From positions 48,768,501 to 48,832,500 of the forward strand of contig CM056573.1 in assembly GCA_029721435.1 (NCBI GenBank): DNA of 64,000 nt, in the 5' to 3' direction. This DNA comes from Gymnothorax reevesii. Taxonomy: Eukaryota; Chordata; Actinopteri; Anguilliformes; Muraenidae. Of this stretch, positions 1-11,096 are shown in pieces. Numbering within the stretch: position 1 is the first letter of the stretch; each line of letters opens with the position of its first letter. The position numbers were made by a program, and so were the translations under genes. The notes under the pieces are model-generated. The model searched no databases and had not been told where the DNA came from. It saw nothing but the letters and a program-made list of their open reading frames with translations.

Positions 1-1340
1 AACACGGGCACATTTTTTTCTTAATCTATGATGTTCACGGCTGGACTGTAGTAGGTTCTACAGCACAACAAAGACGGAAATAACATTAAATGCAATTAAA
101 GCAGAAAAAGCATATAAGGTCGGTGCACAAATGTGCCGGTTAAAAAAATGAAATATGCGAAATCTGAGCAAGTCGATTTTATCAGCAGGCAGGACGCTGC
201 GCTGACGTTCCGCGTTGTGAGACGCTGCTGGTGTAAACTGAAGTCGCGAGCATGACGGAACAAAACCGCGGCGCAGCGCAGACGCGCCTGGTGGACATCC
301 CGGGTAAGGCAGTCTTGCGCCAATTTCCTATTGCAGGCCTACCAAATAAACGGCCAAGCAGTGACATAAGTTTGTAAGATGTTACCCTTTTTCAAATAAC
401 CAGCAACACGACAACGAAAACTTACCATATTCCCGCAAAACTTCGCACAACAACACTTCAAAGTAGATACATTTTCACTTGAACCAGACAAAAAAATAAT
501 AAAATTGCACGGCCCGTAACAAACCCCGAGAAGAACCAAACGAGTTTTTCAACTGTGTGTTGCTGGTCCTTTAAAAAAGGTAGCCATCTGACAAACGTTT
601 GTAACAGTTTGGTCGTTTTCTTTGGTAGGCCTGAATACAGCTGCGATATGTGGTGATGACTCATGACGGCGGCAGCCTTGTTACCGGGTTGCTACGGCAT
701 GCGCAGCATATGCATTCGCGTAAATATTAAATTCAAAACCCCCTTCTCAATTGTAAAACGCCCCCAAATATATTGGCGCCGCCTTTTAAAATAGTTCAGG
801 CAAATGACGATAAAGGGAGGTTTGATACGGATACTTTCCATCCGTTATCCTCACAAAACATCCGTAAATCGTTTACTGATGAAGTGACATCGACAAATGT
901 GGGCTAAAATTTATGCATAATAGCCTACACATTTTCCCATTGGATTATCGTTTGGAAGAATATACTACATTACTCATACCTTGCAATCCGAATTCTGATG
1001 AGAACGGGTTACTTCTCTGTTGAAAAGAAAAAGTTCGAAGTTTTCTTCCACTTCGCCCCACCCACGGGATCAATAACGACCGGATTCTCCGTTTGACGTT
1101 GCTTGAAGATTACTGATACATCTAATATAGGCTATACCGTGGCCCAGGAGTTGCTTTTAGTGCTTATCTGCATTAATTCCGGACCGATAAAGAGCTACCC
1201 ACTAATTTTAAGCAACGAAACGAAATGGCCGAGGGGTGAGGTTGGATGGATCACCGCATTATGCATTCTAATAAAACAGTTAAGAAGTTGGTGCACCTGC
1301 GGGAAATCATCATTAGAAGGGCGTCGCTCACTGGTTTAGT
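1..1340. other. Unassigned sequence with CpG-rich patches
   Basis: No protein family, RNA gene or known repeat is recognised here. Bases about 180-310 and 660-720 are CpG-rich compared with the AT-rich surroundings, which would fit a vertebrate promoter or first exon. On the plus strand an ATG at 252 opens 17 codons that end at a good splice donor (GTAAGG from 304), but no matching downstream exon was found. The short open frames are what chance would give. Confidence 0.3.
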
Positions 1341-1344
1341 TTAG

Positions 1345-1492
1345 GCAGCCACGGGTACGGCAGTTTTTCAGTGCATTTCAGTGTGGAGAGTTACGGCAGT
1401 TCCCATTTGAAGACCTGCCGTAACCATAATCCTCATCCTAATCCCTTGAAATCGACTCCCGTACCAATAAAAACTGCCGTGTCTCTATACAC
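1345..1492 (+). repeat. Small MITE-like repeat, copy A
   Basis: A short non-coding repeat with a perfect 12-base terminal inverted repeat: ACGGCAGTTTTT at 1357-1368 and its complement at 1469-1480. A second, inverted copy lies at 39819-39986 and shares the interior (TTGAAATCGACT, CCAATAAAAACTGC) and the flanking CACGGGTACGGCAG. Two copies with matching ends show an interspersed element. I do not recognise the family. Confidence 0.6.
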
Positions 1493-2390
1493 TTCATTTA
1501 GTTTAAATGCATGCGGACACTACGCGTTGCTGCAACATGTTCTAATTTGGCATGAACAGCAGCACCAGGGCCAGGTTGTTCAAAGCTTTGTTAACTTAAC
1601 CGGTGATTACGTTTAAACCACAGTATCTATATCTCTGAATGAAAGCACAGATGTTCGTATGTTTTTGATGCATCTTGTAGGTTTCCCCTTGATTTCAGTA
1701 GCTAGTGGAGAGCATTCACGAGAATCTTATGTAGAGTGGTCATAATATCTGGTGTTTAGCGCTAAATTAAGGGACCTTTGAACAACCGGGCCTAGTTGGT
1801 TAGTTGTGGCTGGTGAACTGAAAATTGAGGTGGCACCGATCATCTCTTACAACTGACGATTTGGTCCGTTTTCAACCGATTGTTTAAATTCACATTCCTT
1901 GAACTCTGAAAACACTCAGCAGCCTGTTCCCGTAAAGGTGAGATGAGAACTAATAAGTAGTTTACTGTCATCACTTCCATTGATTAACAAGTTTTCCAGT
2001 GATAACAATAAGCCAGACAGTAAAACATAGGTTTCTTCTTAATGCACTGATGCAGTGATTAAATCGAAAAACCACCTCAGAAAAAAATGTTTCATTTACT
2101 TTCACAGAAAAAAAAACTTCAATGTTAAGTTCCATGGTTGTTTTAGCGCAACCTGCACTAACCTTCACTTCATGCGTAGGCTATTATGGCAAAGTTAAGG
2201 ATCCACAATTGAGAAACACTGATCAAAATGCTATTTTGTGTTGAAAGGACGCGTTTTATTTGTCGTATAACCCCCAGGGAGGACAACTGGCTTCATCTCA
2301 TAACGTTGACTATTTTCGGAGTGTAGGATAGCCTATGACTTATGATAATACTTATGATTGAAAATGGGGCAAGACCAATCATTTGTTTTG
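1493..2390. other. Unassigned intergenic sequence
   Basis: AT-rich sequence with no supported gene, RNA or repeat. The short frames contain no recognisable domain. Confidence 0.4.
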
Positions 2391-2393
2391 AGC

Positions 2394-2555
2394 AGGGGTG
2401 GACAACCCTGGTGCTGGAGAGCCGTTGTGTCTGCTGGTTTTGGTTCTCTTCACCTAATTTAGACCTAAGACACCAAGTGAGATAGGCCTAAGTTAATTGT
2501 GTAATCAACTGCTTAAGTTTATCAATCAAGGGCTGAGTAACACCAAAAAAAAAAA
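2394..2555 (+). repeat. Fragment of a teleost MITE-like repeat
   Basis: The sequence starting GGGGTGGACAACCCTGGTGC, followed by GGAGAGCC and TGTCTGCTGGTTTTGGTTC, resembles the ends of common fish repeats that begin CAGGGGTG...CCTGGTCCTGGAGAGCC and are usually placed with hAT-type MITEs. Only one end is convincing. This call rests on remembered family sequence rather than on a second copy in the window. Confidence 0.35.
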
Positions 2556-2649
2556 TAGCAGTTCCCTGGATGTTACTCCAGTTCTATGACTATGTGGTCA
2601 GCCCTCTAACGGACTTCGCTATTGGTTTACCCCTCCTTGAGAAAGAAGG

Positions 2650-2807
2650 GTGCGTTCGAGCGTGTCTGCAAGTAAGCCGGCTGCGCGAGATTCCGGAAAA
2701 ACTGGGCGAGAAACTTGCCAAAGTTGCGCGAGAAGCCCTCCAAACCCCGCGATGGCAGCAGCCGAATCTCACGCAGCCAGCTTACTTGCAGACACGCTGG
2801 AACGCAC
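2650..2807. repeat. Inverted repeat, 46-bp arms and about 67-bp loop
   Basis: Arm 2650-2695 (starting GTGCGTTCGAGCGTGTCTGC) is the reverse complement of 2763-2807 with a few mismatches. The loop is GC-rich and CpG-rich. It could be a small foldback MITE or a local inverted duplication. The open frames reported on both strands here are products of this symmetry. Confidence 0.65.
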
Positions 2808-2939
2808 ACGAAAATTGCACTTACTTGCGTTGTTGGAGGGGTGGCAACACTCACCTCCTATAATGCGCCGGTGCTATCACTGCATCTATTCATTTTCTTT
2901 CCACTCAGACTTGAGAGAGAACAGTAGCTTACAAATTGC

Positions 2940-3720
2940 AAATTCTTGTCACTATCTAGTGTCGCATATTAGCTGGGCTAAAGTTTGTGTGAAGTGTGCT
3001 TTGCCTGTGATGCCGACGGACCAGAAGGAAGCCTGTTTACTATGCTTGGGTTGGTGGCACTAGGTGGTGGCATAGTCCTGTGAAGCCTGTATCGCGCTTT
3101 CCCTGAAGGAGCGCAAATGGCTACTGCAGTTTGTCCGGGCCGTACGCTCCCTCCAGGCTAGCGCGATGCCAGCCCAGAAGCTTGCGGTGGTCCGATCCAA
3201 GTCATGAGAGGAATACGACAAAGGGGACAATCGAGTTTTTGGAGGAAGATCCAGTGGCCTTCCTCCATGATGGTGCACCACCTCTGGAGCACTGGTGTCC
3301 GCTGGACGATCTTCCGGAGCTGTTCCAGTGGGCAGCTAACCGAATGGGGATGCCCCCTCTACCTCCTCAGCCTCCCTTCCAGACGCAGGTGGAAGACTTC
3401 GCTGTTGGCCTCCTGGCACAGCCGAAATCAAAGCCACAACCCATGATCTGCTAAAAGATGTCCCCTATCTTCAGGTATGTCCTCAGCTGGATTGGGCCAA
3501 TCTTATGGCAGCCTATGCACCCCACTCCGTGGAAGGTTGGGAGTGGGATTAGGGAGTGCCTGCTATTGCAGACGCAGTCGGGTATGCCGCCTCCCTTCGG
3601 CCAGGCGGTCGGCCGCTGTTACGAAGTGGTGAAAACTTCTGCAACGCACATGAAACCGAAAACTTCTATGTACAAGGACTTCAAGTCTGCTTGAGAATCT
3701 ATGGAGTACGGGTTCATTGA
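2940..3720 (+). pseudogene. Gag-like retroelement relic (possibly DIRS type)
   Basis: GC-rich, once-coding plus-strand segment with its frame broken several times. Near 2985-3060 it reads a Cys/His pattern (C-x2-C, then C-x2-C-L-G-x2-H) like the zinc motif near the N-terminus of gag-like proteins of DIRS-type and related fish retroelements. Downstream pieces in changing frames look protein-like, for example DDLPELFQWAANRMGMP at about 3296-3346. No tyrosine recombinase or reverse transcriptase follows, so the assignment is tentative. It is clearly non-functional. Confidence 0.35.
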
Positions 3721-4228
3721 ATAATGACTGATCCATCATTGCTGAGACATCTTTTCTGTCTGGCTGATATTTCCCTGCTGTAAATGCGATGATCAGCAAC
3801 CTCTCAACGTTTATCATGCTACATCATAACGCATCAACTGAGGCATGCTAAGTACATTTCTTATATATGTGTATGAGGGGAACCCTCAGGGCCTTCTACG
3901 CTTTCAGAGAAGGCTTTAAAAAATATGGACCAAAAAATAGGAGTATTAAATAAAATTATTATTTATAAAATTTCTCATTAAATTTAATAACATAAATTTT
4001 CTCTCATCTATGTTTTATGTTAAGCTTACTGTCAAGTTCATATCAGCAATGAAAGGGTTACTGTCCTGAAAACATGTTATCCAATCAGAATTGCCCGGAT
4101 CGGCTGGCTCATTAATTAGTCAGTCTGCAACAGTCCCTTTTCTATTCTCAGACAGAAACAGGGAAATAATGTGCTAAAAAATTACACAGAGGCGGGTGCC
4201 CACAGTCAGAAGTAAAGAGTTCCTACCA
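3721..4228. other. Unassigned AT-rich sequence
   Basis: No gene or recognisable repeat. Confidence 0.4.
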
Positions 4229-4410
4229 TAGACTGTATAAAAAGATGGACGAAGCTACCGTGACATCACCCATTGGTTTCAGCATAAGCCTTGATTTTGG
4301 CAATTTGAATTGCGCCATTGTCATTTTGAAACCGGATGTGATATCTATTGGACGAGAGCGTGTATTGAAGATCCGGGGAGGACCGTGGCTCTGGATCTGA
4401 CCATATCGGA
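4229..4410 (+). repeat. Teleost dispersed repeat fragment
   Basis: Begins with CATAGACTGTATAAAAAGATGG, followed by a GTGACATCACCCATTGGTTT-like stretch and then a TTTGAAACCGG stretch. This matches a very common non-autonomous repeat of percomorph and other teleost genomes (CATAGACTGTATA...GTGACGTCACCCATTGGTTT). The recognition is from memory, because no second copy lies in this window. Confidence 0.4.
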
Positions 4411-6183
4411 CGAGGACCAGAGAACAGCTGGTTACTGAGATAAGTGGTCTGTTGAACAAAAGACAAAAGGTAACAAACAAACAAGCGCAAGCTCATTCTT
4501 ATTTAAAGATTTACTGCCAATCGCCACCCTACATTCCTCCTACTTTTGAAAATGAAACACGATTAAAAGCCAATCCTCCCCAATGCCAACGTAGCTGTGT
4601 CGCTTTTTTTCTTGTAGTATCATGACCACAGCCATAAACAGTGCATAAAAAAGGAATTATTTTGACACAATAGCATAAGCCATGTAGCGTAACTTGGGGT
4701 CGAGCGTTTGTATATCAGTCAACTTGGCGGAAAGCTATAATTTGGCTAATTTGCATATTGTTGTGAGGTAGATTGAAAACAAAGAATCTGAGCATTTGAC
4801 CCAATTTCAGTTAGTGTCCAGCAGCATAGATTTATTGCACATAAAATACATATAATGAAAAACCGATACACTATTGTTTTTAGCAAGAACCTTTTTTTTT
4901 TAATGCCAAGGCTGAAAAAATTAAGCAGTGTGCAGATTCAGAGCATCCTAAGGCTGTATTCATGAGATTGCTTTATTCATTGCTAAAAATGCAGGGGAAA
5001 AAAACTGTCTTATGCCATTATTAATGAAAAACAACATAAAGTACTTAGACTCTTTTAATTGAAAGAATAAGAATGACTTTGAGGCTGAAATCCTTAAAAA
5101 AAATTAAGATTATTCTGGCTCAGCCCCCAATATTTAAAAAAAGAGAATAATGTCATCACACTTATTGCATGTATAGCCTGTTCAAGCAGCAATGTGTGAA
5201 AAATAAGTGATCAGTTTTGCATTACCCGTGAGATGATCGTAGAGAATAACGGTACTGAATTCTACACGGTAACTTCAGGCTGAAGTGGTAAACTGGCCTT
5301 CTTTAAGTAGTGCTTTTGGGATCTTTTTCTTGCTATGCATCATCAAATTTACCACTTAAAGTAACACACACTTCCCAGCTCAACTACTACTGGAGGGTTG
5401 CAAGGCAGGTGGTTCCCTAAGGAAATGTCAGCAAATTTCCCTGTGGAAAGAACAGGAAAAAGAAGTAAATTTAGCAAAGTAAGCCTGCGATCCTCGACCA
5501 TATCTGTGATTAATGTGTCCTGGTTTAAGCAGGACTGGATCTGAAGTTGAGCCCCATTTCCTCAAGGGAGTTCCTCCCTGACAGCCAGGTCCTCTTTGGC
5601 TTACTCAGGCGGCCCCGAGTCTCAGGCCTGAATCATCAGTGCTCTGAGACATTGGTCCTTTCTGTAAAGTGCTATACGGAATAAACTAAATTTAGCATGA
5701 AGTTTGACTTCAAACATTTTGGAATGAAAACCATTTTACAGGTTTGAACACATTGAAAAGTGAATCTATTTCAGTTTTCAGCTGAACAGGAGGACAGTGC
5801 TGAATGTGGTGAGATTTCTCAGCATTCAACACTGCCATCTATCAGCACTTCTCTGACTAATCCTCTTATAAATGGAAACCATTATTTGAAATGTGTGGTG
5901 ACTGCATTATGTATAGCTATCATCACTACATATCTAAGGCTACAATAAAACAATTTAGAGGTCTGATCTGGTTCAATTTTGATTTCTTGAGACACATTTC
6001 CCACCCATTTAATTTGTTTAGACACAGACTGGTTAAGCATAAAACTCCAAAAGGTTTTAGTGGGGTCATCATGAAACAAGATGTTAAATGGACAATATAC
6101 ATCAAAAGATTTGCTATAGCATGCATATAATGGCAAACTCGACTTCATGTAGGCTACATTGTCACATTGCAAGCTCTTGTTTG
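4411..6183. other. Unassigned sequence; possible LINE 3' tail near 5520-5695
   Basis: No coding region is supported. The stretch ending CTGTAAAGTGCTATACGGAATAAA (about 5660-5690) resembles the 3' tails of fish LINEs and SINEs (GTAAAGTGCTATA...AATAAA), so a 5'-truncated insertion is possible. The rest is AT-rich and anonymous. Confidence 0.3.
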
Positions 6184-6376
6184 ACAAAGTGCTGTGAAAA
6201 AGCATTTGACCCCCTCCCAATTTACTTTATTTCTGCTTATTTTTTCACACTTCAATGTTTCAGACCATTAAACGAATTTTAATGTTTGATACAGATAACC
6301 CGAGTAAAGACAATATGCAGTTTTTTTTTTTTTGACAAAGCTTTTTTCCTTTAATAAATGAATAAAGCTATCTAAC

Positions 6377-6857
6377 TGTACGATCACGCCTCAAAGCTTC
6401 TAACTCGCTAGTCTACTAGGACCCTGCAGCAGCCCGGCTCATCAACGCTCCACATTCCTCAATTACCAATTACCACTCCATGCCCGTTTTCACTGCTAGG
6501 CTGATTACCTGCAACCTTATTTAAGGACAGAGCTGTGTAGTCTAGTAACCTTGAGCCGGTTAGACTTGTAGTCTATTTAGGCTTATTTCTTGCATGTTTC
6601 GCGTTTATCTTCACATACATCTATTGTGCACTACTAACACCATTATATTTAAGGAATCTCGATTTTATTTGTTTTAACCTACTCTGTTAAGTCTTATTTT
6701 AGACTTGTCGGTAATTCTTAGGAATCTCTGTTCCTTTGCTTGATTTTCTGCAACATTTAGTGTTGTACTGATGTGCAGCCTCTAATAAACCTTGATTTAT
6801 TACATCCTGCGCCTGGGTCTAGTCCTCCATTTCTCGTCCTCTGGACGAACCGTTACA
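6377..6857 (+). mobile_element. Solo LTR, Ty3/gypsy type
   Basis: A 481-bp segment starting TGTACGATC and ending CGTTACA, interrupting the left part of the Tc1 element. The 5-bp flanks are CTAAC (6372-6376) and CCAAC (6858-6862), a likely target duplication with one change. It has a polyadenylation signal AATAAA (6784-6789) near its 3' end, followed by CTGCGCCTGGGTC, which is typical of fish gypsy LTR ends. No internal region is present, so it probably remains after LTR-LTR recombination. Confidence 0.75.
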
Positions 6858-7079
6858 CCAACCCTACCTGGCCCTATGTGGAAAGTTAAATGCCTTCTCG
6901 GATAATAAATCAATCAATTAAACCAATTTAATCAAAATTGAGTTCAATTTCACTAGACATATCCGGCACGAATACTACCAGCTCTGTCTAATCTAAACAT
7001 CACTTGTACCTGTGTGGTAATTTGATTTGGCAAAAAAAGCAGCATATTATTCCACAATCTAGAGAAATTTAAGAATAGG

Positions 7080-7709
7080 CGAGAAACAAAGATGCTGAGA
7101 TCTATCAGTTTGGAGAAGGTTATAAAGCCATTTTTGAAGGTCTGGGACTCCAGCCAACAAAAGTAAAAACAATTATTTACAAAAGGAGAAAACTTCAAAC
7201 AGTAGTGAACTGTCCCAGGAGTGGTTGGCCAACAAAAACTCCTCCAAGATGCATCAACTCATCCAGGTGGTCACAAAGGGACCCAGACGAACAATGAAAG
7301 AACTCAAGGCCTCACTTGCCTGTCTCAGTTAAGGTCAGTGTTCACAATTCCACTAAATGAGAGAGACTGGACAAAAAAAGACCAATGGGAGAGTTGCATA
7401 GCGAAGACCACGACTGACTAAAAACAACAAAAAGCTCATCTCACGTCAGCCAAAAACATCTTGCTGACCCCCAAGACTTTTAAGATAATATTTTGTGGAC
7501 TGATGAGTCAAAAGTGGAACTTTTTGGAGAACATGAATCCTGTTACATCTGGTGTAAAACAAACACAGCATTTTACAATAAGGTCATTTAATCAACAATT
7601 AAATATCATGGCGGTAGTGTGATGGTCTAGGCCTGCTTTGCTGTTTCAGGACCTGGGTGACTTGCCATAATTGATGAAACAAAGAACATCCTGAAAGTAA
7701 ATGTCACGC
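7080..7709 (+). pseudogene. Tc1 transposase relic, N-terminal and central part
   Basis: Plus-strand decayed transposase of the Tc1 element. Recognisable pieces include the DNA-binding start (EIYQFGEGYKAIFEG-like, about 7098-7140), the SRSGWPTKTPPR-like linker (about 7216-7250), and the first catalytic Asp region (ILWTDESKVELFGE-like, about 7488-7530). Several indels and stops break the frame. The coding sequence is cut at 7709 by the retrovirus and resumes at 18155. Confidence 0.8.
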
Positions 7710-9179
7710 TGTAGGGCTCACTAGGCTATACAAATGGGGGAAATAGCCCGGAGTGGAAGGCCCGAGCGTAGTACGGCTTAGGATCTGGATTACAAAAATA
7801 GTTATTTAAAATCTCCGTTGGTGCCAATGGGACAACAGTGCTATTAATGCTCGTCACGAGTTACCAAGGATCAAGGTGAACTTACCACGTTACACCTCCG
7901 AATTTAACTGGTCTGAAACCCATACAAGTACCTTTAATCGTAGTGTTCTATGCGTTACAGGTTTAGCAGTATTATCACTGCTAGGATTAATCCCCAATCT
8001 GACTCCATTTAAATCAATGGTTAAGTACAACTGCCCCTTGGACTCCTCAAAACTGGAGATGGAATCCTCCTCACGCATGTGCCTAGGAACCACTTGCGTT
8101 TTAACACGGACCAGTAACCCGTCGGGAGCACTAACAGCCCCGTATACTCATAAGCCAGAGTAGTACATTTCGCTCTCTGGAGCCAACGACGACCAATATT
8201 ATGAGCCCCGATAACAGACCAATATCTCCCGCAATATGGTATTTCCCATTCAAAGGCGTCTGGTGATCAAGCAGAGCGAACGGGAAACCCAGTTAAAGGC
8301 CGGGAGGAAACACTATAGGGAAGATTTACATGAGCAAGTCAAGGCACAGAAGACACTCACCCAAAGTTTAACAATTTATCATATCACCAGGCAGGCACAC
8401 TTAGTGCAGCGGATTACAGAAACAGTCACATAAAATTAAGAGTAAATTAAAACAGTCATCATACCTGGTGATGGCTACACACAAAACACGGATGCTCTGT
8501 GCGGGAAGGAATGAATGCACGCCTTCCCCGTGTATTTGTTTCTCCTCCATTTATACCCAGTCTGTTGTTTGATATTTTGTCGAGGTCAGGTCAGGACTTT
8601 GGACCTCCGTTCGGGGAGGTGGTCATGAGATTATTATAGAGGCTTGGAGTTTTTATTTCGGAGTTTATGAGAACTATATCCAACACAAATCTAACCATCA
8701 TAAGACGTTTCTTATGCGTTAGCTCATAATTAGACAAGTAGAATGATATGAAACATGACAGGGGAATGAGTGTTGGCCATGAGACTTCAGTTTCCATAGG
8801 ATTTTAATATTCAACCAACATTAAATGTCCAGAACCAACATAGTGCTGCTGTGTAATGAAATTATTTCCATTGGTTTCACTCCTGAACATTAACACAAAT
8901 GTTATATGTATGAGTTTTCCTAAAATCTTTTAGAAGCATATCTAAAAGGAAACTGTAACCATTTCATAAATTTAACACAATGCCCTTTAGACTGAGATGA
9001 GCCCTCACAAGGGGAACAGATAGCTTATCACCAGGGTTCCATGCACGAAAACAATCAATGGGGCCCCAATTCCTGAGGCATCTGGTGACTAGCTTGTGAC
9101 ACCAGTCCCCCAGCTGACTGAGCACTCAAAATGCTGGTACAGAAATGTTCAATAGATTGAAATTATTGCCGACTCTACA
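7710..9179 (-). repeat. 3' LTR of the endogenous retrovirus
   Basis: 1470-bp LTR, starting (on the minus strand) TGTAGAGTCGG at 9179 and ending CCCTACA at 7710. A TATA box lies at 8550-8555. Its central 394 bases (8414-8807) are identical to the other LTR while both flanks differ at many sites. Short plus-strand frames inside the LTR occur in both copies and are not genes. Confidence 0.95.
8550..8555 (-). promoter_or_regulatory. TATA box in the 3' LTR
   Basis: TATAAA on the minus strand in the context GGGTATAAATGG. The equivalent box is at 17518-17523 in the 5' LTR. Position inside the LTR and conservation in both copies support a U3 promoter role. Activity is not shown by sequence. Confidence 0.55.
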
Positions 9180-9194
9180 GCTCCCCCTCTGGCC
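9180..9194 (-). other. Polypurine tract
   Basis: On the minus strand GGCCAGAGGGGGAGC lies directly before the 3' LTR. Its purine-rich core AGAGGGGGAG fits the polypurine tract that primes plus-strand DNA synthesis in retroviruses. Confidence 0.8.
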
Positions 9195-9225
9195 ACATGG
9201 GGTAAAGCAGCCTCATCCCGTGGGG

Positions 9226-10686
9226 TCAAAAGAGACACCTTAGTTGGTCCCCTGTCGGTGCCTCAGTCCTGCCTGCTGGTCGTGAGGGCAGCTGCAGTGG
9301 GTTGAGAACCAAGGCTGCATGGGTCGAAGCCTGTAGTGTGTGGATAAGGTGACGTAAGTGGCAGTATTGGAGCAGGGTTACGGCAAAGACGAGGGCACTG
9401 GCTATGACACACCCTCTGAATATCCAGTCCCACCAGGTGTATGTGTCTTGGGCAGAACGGGTGGAGGAGCTGGCCAGGATTGCAGCTGTCCTTTTTGCCA
9501 GATTTACTTCCACCTGCGCCTGACTGATGTGGTACTCTGCGTCCCGTACCACCTGTTGCACTAAGTCCATCAGGTCAGTCAGGGCCCGCGTTCCTTGCTC
9601 ATAAAAGGTGTCATCCCACCATGGTGAAACGTTCACATCCAATGGCACTCTCCCCAGGATGTTGATCTGGCCCATCGTGAAGTCCTCTGCCACCTCCAGG
9701 CAGAAAGTGTGATCTGCAGGGCAGGTCAGACCTCCATACTTGAAGGACGTCATTTCACTCACAACACACCATTGTGTGTGGGAGACCTGGATAGCATCTG
9801 CGTAGCCATGGAGGGACTGTACGTAAACAAGTCGGGTGTCATTGTGGAAAAAGGGTTGTAAGGTGTTATAGGTACAAATTATATAACTGAAAGTCTCATG
9901 GCAACATGGACAGGTGGTGAAGATGGTTTCTTCACCTCTCATTGTAATATATCCTTTTAAATGGTTAAATTTGAGAACCTGATTGTTTACAACTACTCCA
10001 AGAGAACGGATGGTTGTAGCTTTCGGATAAATTTGGTCTGGATGGATTAAGGGAAAAGAGACAAAAAATCCAATACATCCGGAGCACTCCGTGGCAGTGT
10101 ACATCATTATAGAGGTCAATAACTCAGAATAATTCATGGTTTTCAATTTATCTGAAGCAATCCATCTATGCAAATCTAAAATTTCAATGAGATCTTTCAA
10201 AACATGCCTTGGTGTTTTATGTAGGCGAAGATCTAAAATTTCCTGTCTGGCTGCAGTAAATAAGTCCTGTGCATATCCCCTACAGGCCAAGTCATGCTCG
10301 ATGGTATGGGTTTGGTTGAATAGTGAATGGCTGATGGAAAGAAGCGCCTGCGCGTCAGACCTAACAGCCTTGATATTTTCATTGCTATTGGTGAGGTGTT
10401 GTAAACCAGTGGCCACCTGATTTGCCAACCACACTGAATATTGGGATTGTTTGGTAATTTGGTACGTGTTAAAAATTGAATTACTGGAACCGAAGAGACC
10501 TGTTATATCACCAAGCAGGTCACGTTTAGGGCATACTGATGGAATTTGGACGGCAAGTCTGCTTTTGTAGTCAGAGATTAAGTCATCGAGCCATGACTGT
10601 AGCCATGTATGGGTGTTCTCTTTATCATTACAATGCGCTAGGTATGCAGCCATAATATGGGAAATATTATAACTTACATGTGCCAT
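9226..10686 (-). CDS. env: Retroviral envelope-like protein, open frame of 486 residues
   Basis: The only long intact frame of the provirus, directly upstream of the polypurine tract. Position, topology and sequence type indicate a retroviral Env glycoprotein, mainly the part around and after the surface/transmembrane boundary. A Lys-Arg pair at residues 54-55 precedes a short hydrophobic Gly/Phe-rich segment (about 61-73) that could be a cleavage site and fusion segment. A membrane-spanning stretch lies at about 424-444 with a cytoplasmic tail of about 40 residues. Many Cys and several N-glycosylation sites lie between. No typical CX6CC motif was seen. The start Met at 10686 may not be the original start, because an env-like frame precedes it (10707-11096) with a stop between. 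Whether it is constrained by a host function is unknown. Confidence 0.75.
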   Translation of the reverse strand: MAHVSYNISHIMAAYLAHCNDKENTHTWLQSWLDDLISDYKSRLAVQIPSVCPKRDLLGDITGLFGSSNSIFNTYQITKQSQYSVWLANQVATGLQHLTNSNENIKAVRSDAQALLSISHSLFNQTHTIEHDLACRGYAQDLFTAARQEILDLRLHKTPRHVLKDLIEILDLHRWIASDKLKTMNYSELLTSIMMYTATECSGCIGFFVSFPLIHPDQIYPKATTIRSLGVVVNNQVLKFNHLKGYITMRGEETIFTTCPCCHETFSYIICTYNTLQPFFHNDTRLVYVQSLHGYADAIQVSHTQWCVVSEMTSFKYGGLTCPADHTFCLEVAEDFTMGQINILGRVPLDVNVSPWWDDTFYEQGTRALTDLMDLVQQVVRDAEYHISQAQVEVNLAKRTAAILASSSTRSAQDTYTWWDWIFRGCVIASALVFAVTLLQYCHLRHLIHTLQASTHAALVLNPLQLPSRPAGRTEAPTGDQLRCLF

Positions 10687-10706
10687 TACAACATTAACGT
10701 CATGAA

Positions 10707-11096
10707 TTAATGTTTTATGTTGGGAAATGAAAATGGCATGGGATGTATGGAGGTGTAGCCGGTTAGTGTATGTGAAGGGAGCTGGGTGGATCCTGTTTTA
10801 CAGCAGATTTGTGTAGTGCAATTTCGTTCCGGAGCTACCCCGGGAGGCCATGTAACTGGGTCAGTAAGCGGAATTGTGATGTGAGGTATGGATGGCCTCT
10901 TAAAATATCGCCATACCCATCTCCCACATTTTAATGTGTGACTTAAAACCACCCGCTGCCCTAACTCCACGCATGAACTCCTGGATATCCGTTTGGTATT
11001 CGGTGTCCATGGAATGGCTGCGCTCATCCTAGAATGGAATAGACAAGAGGTTAATTGTCTCCCTTGAATTATATACATTGGGACATGTGGTACCAT
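10707..11096 (-). pseudogene. Probable env 5' region (surface subunit remnant)
   Basis: A 129-codon minus-strand frame between integrase and the long env frame. It is Cys-containing with a WPPGVAPERN segment but has no recognisable domain. Its position fits the beginning of env, including overlap with the end of integrase. A stop codon and a short gap separate it from the 486-codon frame. Confidence 0.45.

Noticed and set aside
1371..1616. 81-codon frame as a gene
   Set aside because: It begins inside a MITE-like repeat and has no recognisable domain.
7876..8433. Plus-strand frames in the LTR (also 16832-17401)
   Set aside because: They occur in both LTRs simply because the LTRs are repeats. 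They have no domain, lie antisense to the provirus and differ in length between copies.
8591..8797. Identical 68-codon frame in both LTRs (also 17559-17765)
   Set aside because: It lies in the converted 394-bp LTR core. The identity is of DNA, not evidence for a protein.
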